From NCBI RefSeq assembly GCF_028389875.1, contig NC_084671.1:1062501-1126500 (forward strand): DNA of 64,000 nucleotides. The letters run 5' to 3'. Every line of letters begins with the position of its first letter. Positions within the stretch are counted from its first letter, which is position 1. Position numbers and translations under genes: made by a program. The stretch comes from Rhea pennata. Lineage: Eukaryota; Chordata; Aves; Rheiformes; Rheidae. This document shows, in pieces, positions 20,554 to 32,480 of the stretch. The notes under the pieces are model-generated. The model was not told where the DNA came from. It did no database searches and worked only from the letters and a program-made list of their open reading frames with translations.

Positions 20554-20920
20554 TCATTCGATAGCATTGTTTTACTCCCCTTACGTCTGCAGTATTTTTG
20601 CTGGAGCCTAACTGCGCTGGCACAGTAACCCCAAACGAGTGCAAAGGCATAAAACTGGTGACTGTGAACATTTTGTGAGTGTGCACGACAGGCTGCTTCA
20701 AGTAGGTAAGTGAAAAATGACTATTTTTTCTATTGCATTGTGATTTTAATACTGCTAAGCTCAATTTTCTTGTGAATACTAAGGAGGTTTTACTTAGCGA
20801 TAGCTGCAGAGACGGTGTTAACTGATATTTAAGCTTCTCAGCTTATGTGGTTGCTTTAACTGAACGGTAATTAAAAACCTCACCCTTACAGCCGTGTAAG
20901 TTTAACGAGTAAAAAGCCTT
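20549..20920. other. AT-rich spacer, nothing recognised
   Basis: Unique sequence between CpG blocks. No gene, repeat family or RNA gene. Confidence 0.5.
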
Positions 20921-20924
20921 CTGC

Positions 20925-21320
20925 TTTAGCGGAGGCGAGCGGTGCCTGCGGGCTCGCCTAGCGCTCGGCCCGGCTCTCGGCGGCGGCGTTGCTGGCGCCG
21001 TCCCTAGCAACCTCGCGAGCAAGATCGTGGGAAACTCTCCCTGCCGCTCGGCTCGTGGCGGTTCATCCAGGTTTATAGGGGATTCTTCGGAGGAGCGTGC
21101 CCGCGTAGACAGGGGAGGATCTGCACAATACCCGAACGCTAAACCCTGGGGATGAATCTGCTCCGCAAGTCCCAAAGGCGTCAGACCCCCGGGACGGTGC
21201 TAGAAATCCAGGAAACGCAGGAGCCGGAGAGTGGGCGAGCAGCGGGCCGGCCGCGGAAACGCGCCACGGCGCCGCGGAAACGCCGCGCTCGGCCCCTGCC
21301 AGCGGCCCCTCAGGTGCAAA
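20925..21320. other. CpG-dense block
   Basis: GC-rich, CpG-rich; ORFs on both strands lack domains. The following 21321-22220 is mostly AT-rich, with an A-rich tract at about 22053-22087 and a small GC-rich patch at 21890-22020. No gene supported. Confidence 0.5.
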
Positions 21321-22052
21321 CCCTCCATAGGGACGTATTGCTTTGCAGCGTACTCTTGTGCATCACCACGAGGCAAAGGAAAAAATGGCAGTGTTTGAAT
21401 TACCTGCTTCTGACGTAAAAATAGGAGGATTCATTAAGCAGTTGTGTTTTTATAACAGCCACAGTTCCCATCTGATTTTTGAGTGCACTGGGTTATTCAT
21501 GTGAAAAATGCTGGGTAACAAATCCAGTGCTCAGCATCCAGGAATTAATCCTGCGCCGATTTGAGCATCACAGGTTGCTACTTTGCTTTAACTTGTCTCT
21601 TTAAGTTTGGCAGGGTGAAACTAGAGAAGGATGGGGGGAGGGTTAGTTCATAAAAATAAAGGCCTAGAACTGCCTCTTCCTTCCGTTTTCTCTTCATAAA
21701 TTCCTCTTCTTATGCTTTACCCGTCACTGTGGCCACCGGCCTCTGGCAGGTCGCAGAGAATAAAACAGGAGAATAAGTTGGGTTTTATTCGCTCTGATTT
21801 ACTGCAACGATGGTCGGAGTACGAAATCGCTGTTTGTTGTCACGGGCCTCGTTTAAAGCAGCATTTGGGTGCTGAAAACGGTCTCGTTTCCCCACGCTCG
21901 CATCGACTGCTGCATTGCCGCCGGTTCGCCGGGCTGCGGCGGGGCTCGAGCGGGCAGCACCGAGCACCGAGCACTGCGGGAAGGCGCGCGGGCTGCAGCG
22001 AGGCTTGGCGCAGGCCTGCTAAAAATAACGTTTCCTCCCCAGTGTTGAACAA

Positions 22053-22087
22053 GTTAAAAAAAAAAAAAAGAAAAAAAAAAAAGAAAA
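22053..22087. repeat. A-rich simple repeat
   Basis: Runs of A broken by single G residues. Low complexity. Confidence 0.85.
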
Positions 22088-22224
22088 GCCACTGAATAGA
22101 AATGGAAATTCAGCTATTACGTGAGGGGGTGGGTGCAGAGTGAAAGCTCCAGATTTACAAGCCTGCTCTCGCTACACTCCCAACAGCTTTTCACCCGAAC
22201 GACCTCGTTTCTGGACTTGCTTCC

Positions 22225-22950
22225 TCCCCTGCAGGCACAGCAGAGCGCCGCTGCCGAGGGCGATGCCCGGCGGGCCGGGGCGGGCCGGGCCGGGCCCCGC
22301 AGCGCCCGCGGAGCCGGGGGAGCGGCGAACCTGCAGCCGGGGCGGCGGGGCTGACTCAGCCCTAACTATAGCTCGCTGCGTCCGAAATAGCGCCGCGGGC
22401 TGCCGTGCCGTGCCGCACCGTGCCGCGCCGCGAGCCGAGGCAGCCGGAGGAGCGGGCAGGGGCGCTGGGGGCGGAGGCGAGCGCGGGCCAGCGAGATCCC
22501 AGCAGGATCGGCTTGCACCGCAGCTAAAAATACACCAAGCACGCACACGTGTATACGGGTGTGTGTGTGTGCGTATAAACTGCTAAGATCGGATTGCGCT
22601 TTGCGCGCTTTTCCTCCGCTCTGAACGGCACCGCGGGAGCCGCGGCACCGGGCCGCGGCGGGAGCCAAGGGTCGCAGCCTCACCCGGCTCGGTGCTTGGA
22701 CGGGGCGCGCGGGAGCCTGCGCGCTGTGCGCTGCCTGCACCTGCCACGAAACCCCGCGCGGCCGCCGGGGCGCGGAGGCGGCGGCAGCGGCTTCGCGAAG
22801 GGCCGGGGAGCCCGGGCGGCGCAGAGCCGCCCTGCCTTCGCGAAGGGCTTCGTCCTCCGGCTCAACCTCCCGCTGCAGCACTGCGGCCGTGCCGCAGCTT
22901 CCCTCGCTTCGGAGGGTTTCCAAGACCACAATTCCCACGCCGTTCAAGTG
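22225..22950. other. Paired CpG-dense blocks with a TG microsatellite
   Basis: Two CpG-rich stretches (about 22225-22510 and 22600-22905) are separated by a short TG/TATA-rich segment at about 22545-22580. No recognised gene. ORFs on both strands are composition-driven. Confidence 0.5.
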
Positions 22951-23094
22951 GCCACAGCTCCTACAAAGCCTTAATGCACTTTTTTGGCACAGCCTTTACT
23001 GCTGCATCTCCAACTACTCAATTAGAAACAGGCCACACTAGGAAACTATTGTATTGCCTCCTTTCAGTAGAAAGATTTTCAGAAGAACCGTTTA

Positions 23095-23675
23095 ACGTGC
23101 CTGTGACGGGGGGAGGCACGAGGCAGCCATGCTCACAGCCGCCCTCGCCCCGTCGGCAGTGCGCACCCGCCGCCGGGGCCTCGGCGCCCGGCAGCCTGGC
23201 GGGGGGCTGCCCAGCTCGGCGAGCACGGAGCCACGGCCGAGGGAGTGGGCGGTGTGGTCCTTGCCAGCCGCACACCGGTCCTCGCTGCCGCCCCGGGGCC
23301 GGGCACGAGCCCGCCCCAAGGGCCAGACCCAGGGAGGAAACGGGCCTGGCTGGGGAGGGAACGATGGTCCCTATCGCTTCCAGCCAGGCGGGTTTCCAGC
23401 CAGGCGTGCGGAAGCCCAGCGACGTGTTTGCTCCCACGGGAGATGGTCACTGCAGCGCTGCTGTGCAGGACTTTCACCCTCGCCGAAGGATGCGCCTGCT
23501 GCAAAACGACTCTGCACGACTTTGGAGCAGGGGAAGCGGTTTGCACGAGGCTGGGAGAGCAGACAGCGGCAGCGGGTTGGCGCCGCAGAGACACCGCTCC
23601 CAGGCCCGGGAGAGGCAAGAGCTCCAAGGCGGCTTTATTCCCGTTACGCTCTACTCAAATGAGACAGTATAAAGG
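23095..23675. other. GC-rich block ending at a TATAAAGG motif
   Basis: GC-rich sequence open in several frames on both strands, without a domain. A TATAAAGG motif at 23668-23675 lies at its right edge. No transcript can be assigned. Confidence 0.4.
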
Positions 23676-24755
23676 GGTTGCATTAAAGTCGTGAAGTGTT
23701 TCATTTCTAGAAAGACCATGCATTTCTCCTCTTGAGCTTAGCAGTGCCCGAATCCCGCTAAGAGGAAGATGGTGTTACAATGTGAGCTCCTAAATAGCGC
23801 ATCGTACGGCAGTTGACAAGCTGCTGGAGAGCCTCGGTTCGGGCTGAAGGCTTTCCGCTCCCCTCTGGAATGGTAACGCGCTAGCTGGATCTCAGCGCAG
23901 GCGGATGCTGGCTGGCACGACCTAAGGTTTTTGTTTTAAAATGGAGCTATTGCAATGCAAAGTTTTCTGACTGATCCCCTTGTAACATGTGGACTTTGAG
24001 GTAACATGTATTTTGCAAATGTCATTTTTACTGTTGCTCTTTAAGAAAACTTTGGAAATAAGTTGGGTAGAAGCGTTGAGCAGCCTAAGGAAGTTTTATC
24101 TCTTACTGCAAGGGGGAGGCACTGGGGGGGGGGGGGGGGTGGGCAAGCACTGCTGCCTTGGCCGGGAGGCACCGCGTGGAGCTTTATCGGCCACGCGAAG
24201 GCGGTTTCCTCCCGCAGAGCAGCTGGGGTGGTGGGGTAAAGTGCCACTGCTGGGCCGCAGGGAGAGCAGCACCCAAAGGGCGCCGAATCGGGACGGGTGG
24301 CACCCGGGAGTGAACATGAAGGGAAGAGGAGAAAATTCTGCAGGTGGTTCAAGTTCACCAGGTGCTTGAATCACAGCATATTGCACTGGCTTGTACTGCA
24401 TGGATGCACATGGACATATCAGGTCCATGCAGGGTTATTAAAAGGCCTTACAGAAGGAGCTTTTGAAAAGCATTTGGGAAGTGCAGGAAGCCAAATCCTC
24501 ACTTGAAAAGACACGGACAGAAATGGGCACATACAAACCACTGCAGTTCAGTGGAAACCAGCCTGGAAGCAAGCGGGGTGCTCCTCTTTGCTTTCCTGTT
24601 ACGTGAAAGGCATTTTAGTTTTTGCGTATCCTCCAAGCAGCGCTGGTGAGGGTGCAGGGCCAAGCCCCCCACCCGCTGCAGTGCTCCGCTTCCCTTCCGC
24701 AGCTGTACTGGGCCGCGCCAGCGGCACCGTGCCCCGGTGGGGGTGAGGTGAAGTT
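23676..24755. other. Intergenic DNA with a G16 run
   Basis: Mixed composition, no gene supported. A homopolymer of 16 G lies at 24124-24139, a likely sequencing and assembly trouble spot and a G-quadruplex candidate. Confidence 0.5.
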
Positions 24756-25239
24756 GTGCAGCGTGCCATGCAGTGCAGCATGGTGCCATGAAGTGCAGCA
24801 CGGCGCCGTGCAGTGCCATGCGGTGCAGCACAGTGCCATGCAATGCACCACGGTGCCGTGCAGTGCAGCATGGTGCCATGAAGTGCAGCACGGCGCCGTG
24901 CAGTGCCATGCAGTGCAGCACAGTGCCATGCAATGCACCACGGTGCCATGCAGTGCAGCATGGTGCCGTGCAGTGCTGCACGGTGCAGCATGGTGCCGTG
25001 CAGTGCAGCACGGTACAGTGCCATGCAGTGCAGCCTGGTGCCGTGCGGGACAGCATGGTGCAGCATGGTGCCGTGCCATGCAGCACCGTGCCATGCAGTG
25101 CAGCACAGTGCCGTGCGGTGCAGCACGGTGCCATGCAGTGCAGCACGGTGCCGTGCGGTGCAGCACGGTGCAGCACAGTGCAGTGCGGCGCGGCACGGCG
25201 CGGCACGGCGCGGCACGGCGCGGCACGGCGCGGCACGGC
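24756..25239. repeat. GTGCMRYRYR 10-bp-register tandem array
   Basis: About 480 bp composed of 10-bp units such as gtgccatgca, gtgcagcacg, gtgccgtgca and gtgcagcatg. A block of nine units recurs at a 90-bp interval: the 30-bp stretch from 24781 reappears at 24871. The right end (about 25190-25239) has homogenised to five near-perfect copies of cggcacggcg. Frames on both strands are open across the array because the unit has no stop. These are not genes. Confidence 0.93.
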
Positions 25240-25570
25240 GGCCCGGGGCCCGGCCGGCCCAGCGCAGCCCGAGGGGATCCGCTAGATGGCGGCAGCGGCG
25301 CCCGATGGTCCCCGCGGGCAGGCGGCGGAGACGGGAACGGGGAGAGACCGGGGGGGGGGGGGGGGTGTCAAAACTACATCAAACCAGCTAAATTTGTGAT
25401 AGGCACGGGTGCATAAAGGAAATATACGTTTGCATTTATATTGCTGCGCCCTCGGTGTTGCGGCACCGCGATGCTCAGCAGGCTCCGCGTAGGCTGCTGA
25501 TGGTGCCCCGACCCACGGCGGCCTGTCGGTTATAAAGGCACGGGCGAGTCCGCTGAACGAACATTACGCT
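25240..25570. promoter_or_regulatory. CpG-rich segment with YY1-like motif, G16 run and TATA box
   Basis: Just right of the array: AGATGGCGGC at 25284-25293 (YY1 consensus, a frequent near-TSS element of CpG promoters), 16 G at 25350-25365, and a good TATAAAGG at 25531-25538 with a GC-rich downstream flank. These look like promoter components, but no downstream ORF or exon is recognisable. The promoter call is inference only. Confidence 0.25.
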
Positions 25571-26600
25571 GCATCTTGTGCTGTGCACCGCTGCCTTGGA
25601 GATATACTTTATTTACAACTGTATGTGCCTGAGTTAAAAAAAAAGACATATTTCTTCAGTTTCCCATTCAGGACCTTTCAGCCCCTTCAACATGTGCGTG
25701 TAGGAGCAGCCTGGAGCCGTCGGCTGGGGGGAAACGGGCCGGTGCCCTGGGCAGGGGCTTCCCTGGGAAACGGCTCTGCTCCGGCAGCGGGGCTGCGTGG
25801 GACACGGATGGACCTTCCAACCCAACAGCCTATGGACTAGCAACCCACCAGCGTGACCTACACATTTGAATAAAGTGCTTAGAAGATTTTAAATATTAAC
25901 ATACTATTAAAATCTTGCATGAGTGACCCTCATTTCCAATGCATTATGGATCAGTCGTGCAAAAAACAAGCCAAAAGGGCCTCTCAAGAGGTGGCTGCAT
26001 CTGGGTCTACTTCAACAAGCGAGAACAGCTATTAAACCCCCTCGGAAATTCATCCGATTCCCAGTTCCATGTCACCTTGGGTCCAGAGGAAAACGGCTGA
26101 GAATACGGTCAAAATCAGTATAAATTCACACTGCTGTCTGACAGCAGTGAGTGATTATTCCAGACAATTTCAAGAACTTTGCCAGGTGTGACGAATTTCG
26201 CATGGTCCTCAGGACAAGCTCTGCCTTTCCCTTTGAGGAGACTGAGCTGACTCCTGCTGGGGCCACGCTGGGTTTGGCCTTGCTGTGTGACCCGCTAAGC
26301 ATCCGCGGCTGAGCAGGGGCTGATCAGCACAGCGCCGGCCCCAGTACAAGAAAACCAAACAAACCTGGGCTGGATTTCTAAACCATTCACTAGAGTTTCT
26401 GAGAGTCTTCTTCCAGCAAACTAAAATTTAGCTCCACATGATTGAGCAATCCCAGAAATCAAAGACAAGACAGCACAAACCAAACACTTCTCAAGGGCAG
26501 ATTGCTAATGTGCTGACTGCAGCGCTAAAGCTAGAAAAATAAAACGAAGTATAGTCTGTGCCCTTATCTGTATCTCTGGCTTACTCCCATGTGCCAGCCA
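25571..26600. other. Intergenic DNA, nothing recognised
   Basis: Mixed to AT-rich sequence. Short ORFs have no domain. No repeat family recognised. Confidence 0.5.
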
Positions 26601-26604
26601 AGAC

Positions 26605-27215
26605 TGAAACTTACTGCGGCTCGGCGGCTCGCAGGCGGCGGTCGAGGCCTCGCCGTGGGTCCCGGGCACACGGCTTGCAGGCGCCAGGCTCTCAAAGCGT
26701 TTCTTCCCCAGCAAACGGGTGACGGACGCCAGCCAGGGCCACTGCCCGTTCGCCCGCGACGGCTCCTTGCGGACATGGGGCAGAAACAACCCTCCCCGCT
26801 CCGCTTGCCTCTTCCCGCGCAGCCCGACCGGACCGGCCCTGGCAGCTGCCGGCACTGGGCCCTTTCCACCCGAGCTTTCTGGGGGAGAGCCGCCGGGGCG
26901 CGCGTCCCGCGCCGCCCGCCCCGAGCAGCGGCGCGCGCCGCTTCCCGCCCCGCGCGTGCCGAGCTGCTCGCCCAGCCCTGCCCGGCGCGCGCTGCCCTGC
27001 GCCAGACCCCACCAGGAGCCCAGCGTTCATGCTCTGCCCCTCGGCCCCGGCTGGTTCACAAGCCCCTGACAACCCTGAAGAGCAGCAAAATTGCAAACGT
27101 GAACTGAACAGTTCACGCACTTAGGTGAACCGCACGTACCCCGGGCTGTGCGCGCCCGCCGCACCGGCGGGAGCCCCGCGGCACGCCAGAGCCTCTCCGC
27201 GCTGCGGGAATCACC
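26605..27215. other. CpG-dense block
   Basis: CpG-rich block, densest at 26880-27010, open in several frames on both strands. No recognisable gene. It is followed by AT-rich unique sequence to about 28000 with nothing identified. Confidence 0.5.
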
Positions 27216-28288
27216 CACGTTTGCTGCCCCCTTACGAAAATGCCACCTCCAGATTATTCCCTAATCATTTTTTTCCCCAGTTTGCTCCTCTAACGATTAG
27301 TTAGGGCCCTGTCTCCGTAATGGGATGCCCTCAGCGTTGCACCTGCTTATCTGTCCAACAACAGCGATATGTCATTCGCTGTCTTAGGAAATGAGCAATT
27401 AAAATGTAACAGAAGATTAATTTTTACTTGCCATTCTCCTCTAGAATAATAAACATACCAGCATGTGTATGCTCTGTGTGTCGATTATTTGGCAATATCA
27501 GATGTAAAGTAAATAGTTCTTAAATATGATGGCAATAGATGTTTCCATTATAATTTGAAACATTCTATTAACTTCCTTAAATAACTAGGTTTATATCTTT
27601 TCCAGGCAGCACAGGGCAAGCAAAAACCTTTTAAACTAATCAATAAGAAGTAAAATAAATGAGTTTTCCCAGACCGCTTCAACATGAAAGGATGCAACAG
27701 CACAAACACATAACAACTGATCCTTTAGCGAGGCCGGCTGCACCCCTTGTTATTACATGGTGTTCATTGTATTAATTCCAATCTGTTCAAAATTTCTGTG
27801 AAAAACACTTGTTAACTGGAAAGAATACAATTATTTGTCTTTTAAAGGACAGTGGCTCAAAGGAGGTTGCCAGCACTAAAAATAATAAGTACTTGGCAGT
27901 GGCTTTTGAAGGATGCATGCTTGATTTCAGGGGTAAATTTAAAGAGAAAAATCAGTGCCCAAGTAACAGTTCTCTGCTGTATCCAACCGTTACCCTGCTT
28001 TACGTGTTTCCTCGGGCTCGCGAAGCGCCAGCGTGACGGGCCCGTGCCCGTCGTCTCCCTCGAGAGACGTGGCTGAAGGCTGCAGAGCAGTGGAGCTCCT
28101 CCGAGGCCAGGAGCGTCCCCACGGCCGAGCCAGGGTCTGCAGACAGGCTCATTTCAGAAAAAAAAATAGCCCGGGGGATTTAAAATCGCACCTCGTCCTT
28201 GCCTTCCGCGAGTCATTGCGGGACAGCCGAGAGCTCCACGGGAAACACGAGTGCGGAGGCAGGAGGCAGTGGGGCAGCGGGGGGGGCG

Positions 28289-28376
28289 GCAGCGGGGCCG
28301 GCAGCGGGGCCGGCAGCGGGGTTGGCAGTGGGGCCAGTAGTGGGGTCAACAGTGGGACCGGCAGTGAGGCCAGCAG
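28289..28376. repeat. 12-bp minisatellite, about 7 copies
   Basis: The unit gcagcggggccg repeats every 12 bp from 28289, drifting to variants such as gcagtggggcca. One + frame reads as Gly-Ser-Ala/Val repeats. The array is GGGG-rich and could form a G-quadruplex. No gene is attached. Confidence 0.9.
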
Positions 28377-31300
28377 CTCTCGCCACGTGCTCCTCCCCCA
28401 GCCGCGCGCTCCTCCCGGCGGAGGCTGCACTGCTGCTCCTGCACAACTCAGCTCCAGGATTTCCATGCTGGTCAGCGGCGACGTGAAGTTTCATCTCCTG
28501 AAATTCATGAGTTTCAGGCACTTGGAGGCGTCCTCCTCTCTCTCCCATCGCAAGACTTTCTTGCACTAAATGAGAAGAAAAAGCCGTGCTCCTTTCGTAT
28601 CAAGAGTAATAAAAATCCTCTCAGAAGATGAGAGCGAACGAGTCTGCCCACCTTTCAGGGAGGAGAGGAGACGAAAAGCATGTGGAACATGCTCCCAAGT
28701 AAAAATGAAAGTGCAGCGTGGACAAGCGCTGCAAAACCGCAGTTTGAACATGAGACTGGTGTCAGACCTAGGCTGTGGACGGCCGAAGTCTGCAAGTCCG
28801 GAGGGCCAGAGGCACGCCGTCACGAGGAGCTGCTGCTCCCACCGAGCTGGAGCTGGCTGGCAACGCGCCCACCCACCCTGGGCCCGGGCTTGTCAGAAGC
28901 TGCTCCCTGTGCGCCGAGCCGAGCCGCGCTGGCGCGGCTACCGCGGCTAGCGAGGCCTTGGGCGACAAGCTGGGCGTCAAGCTCCAGATCATTCAGACAA
29001 GACCGCGGCAGGCATGGCAGCTAGCGCCAGGTCTGCACTGCCTCTGAGAGCTACCACGCAGGCGGCTGGAGTTTGTTACAACCCATTTTTAACGTGCAAG
29101 TTAAACGTTTTCTATTTGTCTTTTCTGTTCTGATCCAGCCATTGTCCCTGCAGTCTTTTCTGGCAGACTTCCAGGTCATGCATGTTTCCAATTTAGTATC
29201 TTTTTCCCCGACTTATGTAAATGTTAAAAATAACATTAAAATGTTAAATTGGCTGGGAGCACTCCTGCAGCTACTTGCTTCTGCGGTTGCAAGTGGCTAT
29301 GGTACTCTTCTCCATCCCAAATGATTATGCAGCTTTTATCGGACAGTAATTTCACCCCAGAAGAAGATTCATTTTGGTGGAGCTAAACGGAAAGAGAATC
29401 TTCCCTTTCTCGCCCTCTTCCCAAGACTCCGGAGTAATGCACAACGTTTGCATCTGCCCCGGGAATCCTGCTGGCACTGGAGGACAAAGTCTTTCTTTCC
29501 CATGGTCTAGAGCCCTAACGCGGCAGTGACGGGGGGCTGTGATTGCAGTTCCTGCATCTTCCGCCCGACAGCTGGAAACCCGTCCGTTCTCCCACACCAG
29601 GACGGCCCTCTCCCGCCCGGCGTGAGGCAGGCCATGCACCGCGCTCTCCTGCGTATCTCCTCCACGGGCTGAAGTTGATGGTTCGGCAGCAACGCGCCCT
29701 CCCCGCCCCGCACCTGGACCGCCCCTCCCGAAGGGCAGCCCCGGCAGGAGCCCCCGCGCAGGTCCGGCCTCGGCGCGCAGGCTACGGGCACTAGTAGGAG
29801 CAAGAACACTTTCCTTCCCGTAGTGCGGTTGTTTAAGCGGTGCTATTTGTTTATTTAATGATGTGACCAGCAATGAGGACGCAGGGAAAAAACAGTGATG
29901 AAATGGTCGTGGTTATTAGTGTGTGCTCTCCTGCGTCCTGCACTGCGATCTGCGTGAAAACACCATGAGGTCCCTGCAGACCCCCTAGGAATCAACAGGG
30001 CTTAGCTACGTGTATCACATTACAGGGTATTGGTCCTGAACTACTCTTGAACCAATGATCTAATCCCGTTACCAATCCTGTGAGTCATCCAGCTCCACCG
30101 GGAGCTTTTAAAATATTCTGTACATAGCAAAAAACATTCCGATGCGACACAGCGCACTTGGAGCACGCTCTCACTCCCTCGGCTGGTCCACGGACAGAAG
30201 AAAGAACTCCTCGAGCCCGCAGACCTCTCTGCTCAGACTGAAGGTGCGGGAGAAGCATAAATAGTTTAAACTATTGGTCCTGCACTAGCCTGGGGCCTAA
30301 CTTTGAATCCTTTCCAGGCAAATTGGTGCTGAGGGTTAGCGTTTCACTCAACTATTCAAAATCCCTGAAACAGCAGTGGTGTCTGACAGTACTCCTTGTA
30401 GCTTTTTGAGGTCTAGCGGGGATCTGTAGCAAAGGAAGAGACACAGGAGAGTGAAAGAAAAAAACATATTCATCAGGAAACAAGGAGTACTATCAATTAC
30501 TGGGTCTTGTTTTGCAACCCTGATGAAGCTCCATGGATTTTTCCCAAGCAATGACGGAGGAGAGCCCCTCCCGTTACTCTGCGCTGCGGTAATTACCTCC
30601 TTGAGCTCAAACTGTCATCCTCAGAGGAGCAAACATCCCAGAGCGTTACAACCGTCTCCTGAGACACAGCACAAACACAGGAAAAGGCAGTTTAAAGAAC
30701 TATTTAATTATTTGAGTGAATATTAACACTATCACATCAAATAGCAGCAGAAAGAAAGAGCCCATTTAAATTTCTGGATGAATCAGTTCTGGAAGCCGTT
30801 ACAACTATTTCACACAAGCACCTCTATTTTGTTTCAAACGCCAGTAGTTTCTGTGCTAATGCCATACTCCGTGATGCCCCTGCGTGGCAGTCGGCTGCCT
30901 CTCCGCCTCCCCGGCGTTTCGGACGCCCTTGGCTCGTGGCCGGGGCTCCAGGGCTCTCCAGCGCTCCGCGGCCGCGAAGCTGCCTGGTGCCAGACGGCCA
31001 GGTTGCTCCCAAGCCCAGGCTGGCTTAGAGCCCCTTCGGGTGCCTTTGCCCAGCACTTGCAGACTTGCTTCACGCTCGCTGCGGCCCTGTATCTCCTTTT
31101 CTGGAGCTCCATTTTGCATGTGCGAAGCGCACAGGCTGAGGCCCCAAAAGCCCTGAAATCATCAGGAGCAGGAAAGGAAAACAAAACGGGAAGCTCTGAG
31201 CACTGTCTCGTTTTGACTGAATGTCAGAAGAATTCGGTGTCAGGCGCTCGAATTCGGTAGGCTCCTTCGAGCATGGCTGCATCTCACCCCTTGCGTCCCT

Positions 31301-31789
31301 CCACACGCCGCGGCTCCTGCTCGGTGCAGGAGGGGAACCAGCTTTCATCCGACTGTTCAGCTGGAAGCGGTCACTTGGACGTCGTGTCTGCCCCCGCGAG
31401 CTCGGTGGACAGGGCGGCCTCTGTTTCCTGAAGCGCTTCCTTTGTCGCTGATCGAATTCAAATGTATGCCTCAGCTGCTCTCCGAAACGGCGCTGCACGA
31501 GCCGGGGAGCCGCAGCGGCTCTCTGCCACCTCTGAATGGAGCAGTTCAGCTCAAAGAATCACATATATTGTTTCCAGGCAGTGGACACTATGAATAGACT
31601 TTATGGAGAATTACTGGGAATGTATGAGCCGTTTTGCCAAATGACGGAATTTCTTATCCCAGACTGTTTGTTAAGCATAATTTATGTTCAGATACTGAAA
31701 ACTGAATCACACTCAGCATTTTTATACAGTGCTTTACATATCCAAACTTCCATAAAATATTAACTAAACGATAGCTTTGCTGAAGCTGC
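28377..31789. other. Intergenic DNA, nothing recognised
   Basis: Alternating mixed and AT-rich sequence with small GC-rich patches (about 28800-28960, 29570-29790, 30880-31030). No supported ORF, RNA gene or repeat family. Confidence 0.5.
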
Positions 31790-32440
31790 AAACGTGCGCG
31801 TGCTCCAGGCTCACCGTGCCGGGCGGCCAGGGCCTCCTCCCTTTAAGCGCTACCTCCGTCGGGAACGTGCCGCCCGACGAGCGAAGGCACGGCAGCGGGA
31901 ACGCAGCCGCCCGCTGGCACGCTCGGGGCCCCCGCAGCAACGAGGGGGATTAATGCTGCAGGCTTTAGGCGTTTTTGAATGCTGCAGGGAACACCTCCAC
32001 AATCCGTTCGTTCCCGTGCGCGGAGGCGCAAGGGAAAGGCGCGGGGCTTCCGCGGCGAAGGCCGCCGGCTCTTGTGCCAGCGGCGGCTCGCCTCAGCCGA
32101 TTCTCTAACCCGGGAGGAGCTGGAAGCGCCGCCCGGGCCCTCTGCGGTTAAAGGCCGCGCGTCGCACGCTCGGCTGGGGGACGGGGTGGTCCTCTCCAGA
32201 CGCGAGCCGAGACGCTGCCGCCCGCAGGCAGCCCCGCCGGCGCGGAGCAGAGCAACGCGGCCGGCTGCAGGCTCCGAGCGCCCTTTCCCCGCTCCGCAGC
32301 AGCAGCAGCTCACGGTGCAAACTGCAGGTAGCGAGCTGCCGCACCAGGAAGCCCCGAGGCACGTGTCTGAGCAGCAGGCCCACAGCCAGCTGCTAAACCC
32401 ACCCCAAACTGCAGAGTGCGGTAGGCAGCACGGGGGGTGA
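31790..32440. other. CpG-dense block
   Basis: GC-rich, CpG-rich sequence with composition-driven open frames on both strands. It is followed by the GT/GC palindrome at 32449-32480. No gene recognised. Confidence 0.5.
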
Positions 32441-32448
32441 GTATGGCA

Positions 32449-32480
32449 CCTATGCGTGTGCGCGCACGCACACGCGTAGG
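32449..32480. repeat. 32-bp imperfect palindrome of alternating purine-pyrimidine
   Basis: The 32-bp stretch matches its own reverse complement at 28 of 32 positions. It is almost entirely alternating GC/GT/CA, so both cruciform and Z-DNA forms are possible. Confidence 0.8.

Noticed and set aside
24499-25416. Repeat-protein-like ORFs over the 10-bp array
   Set aside because: Stop-free repeat unit, open on both strands in several frames.
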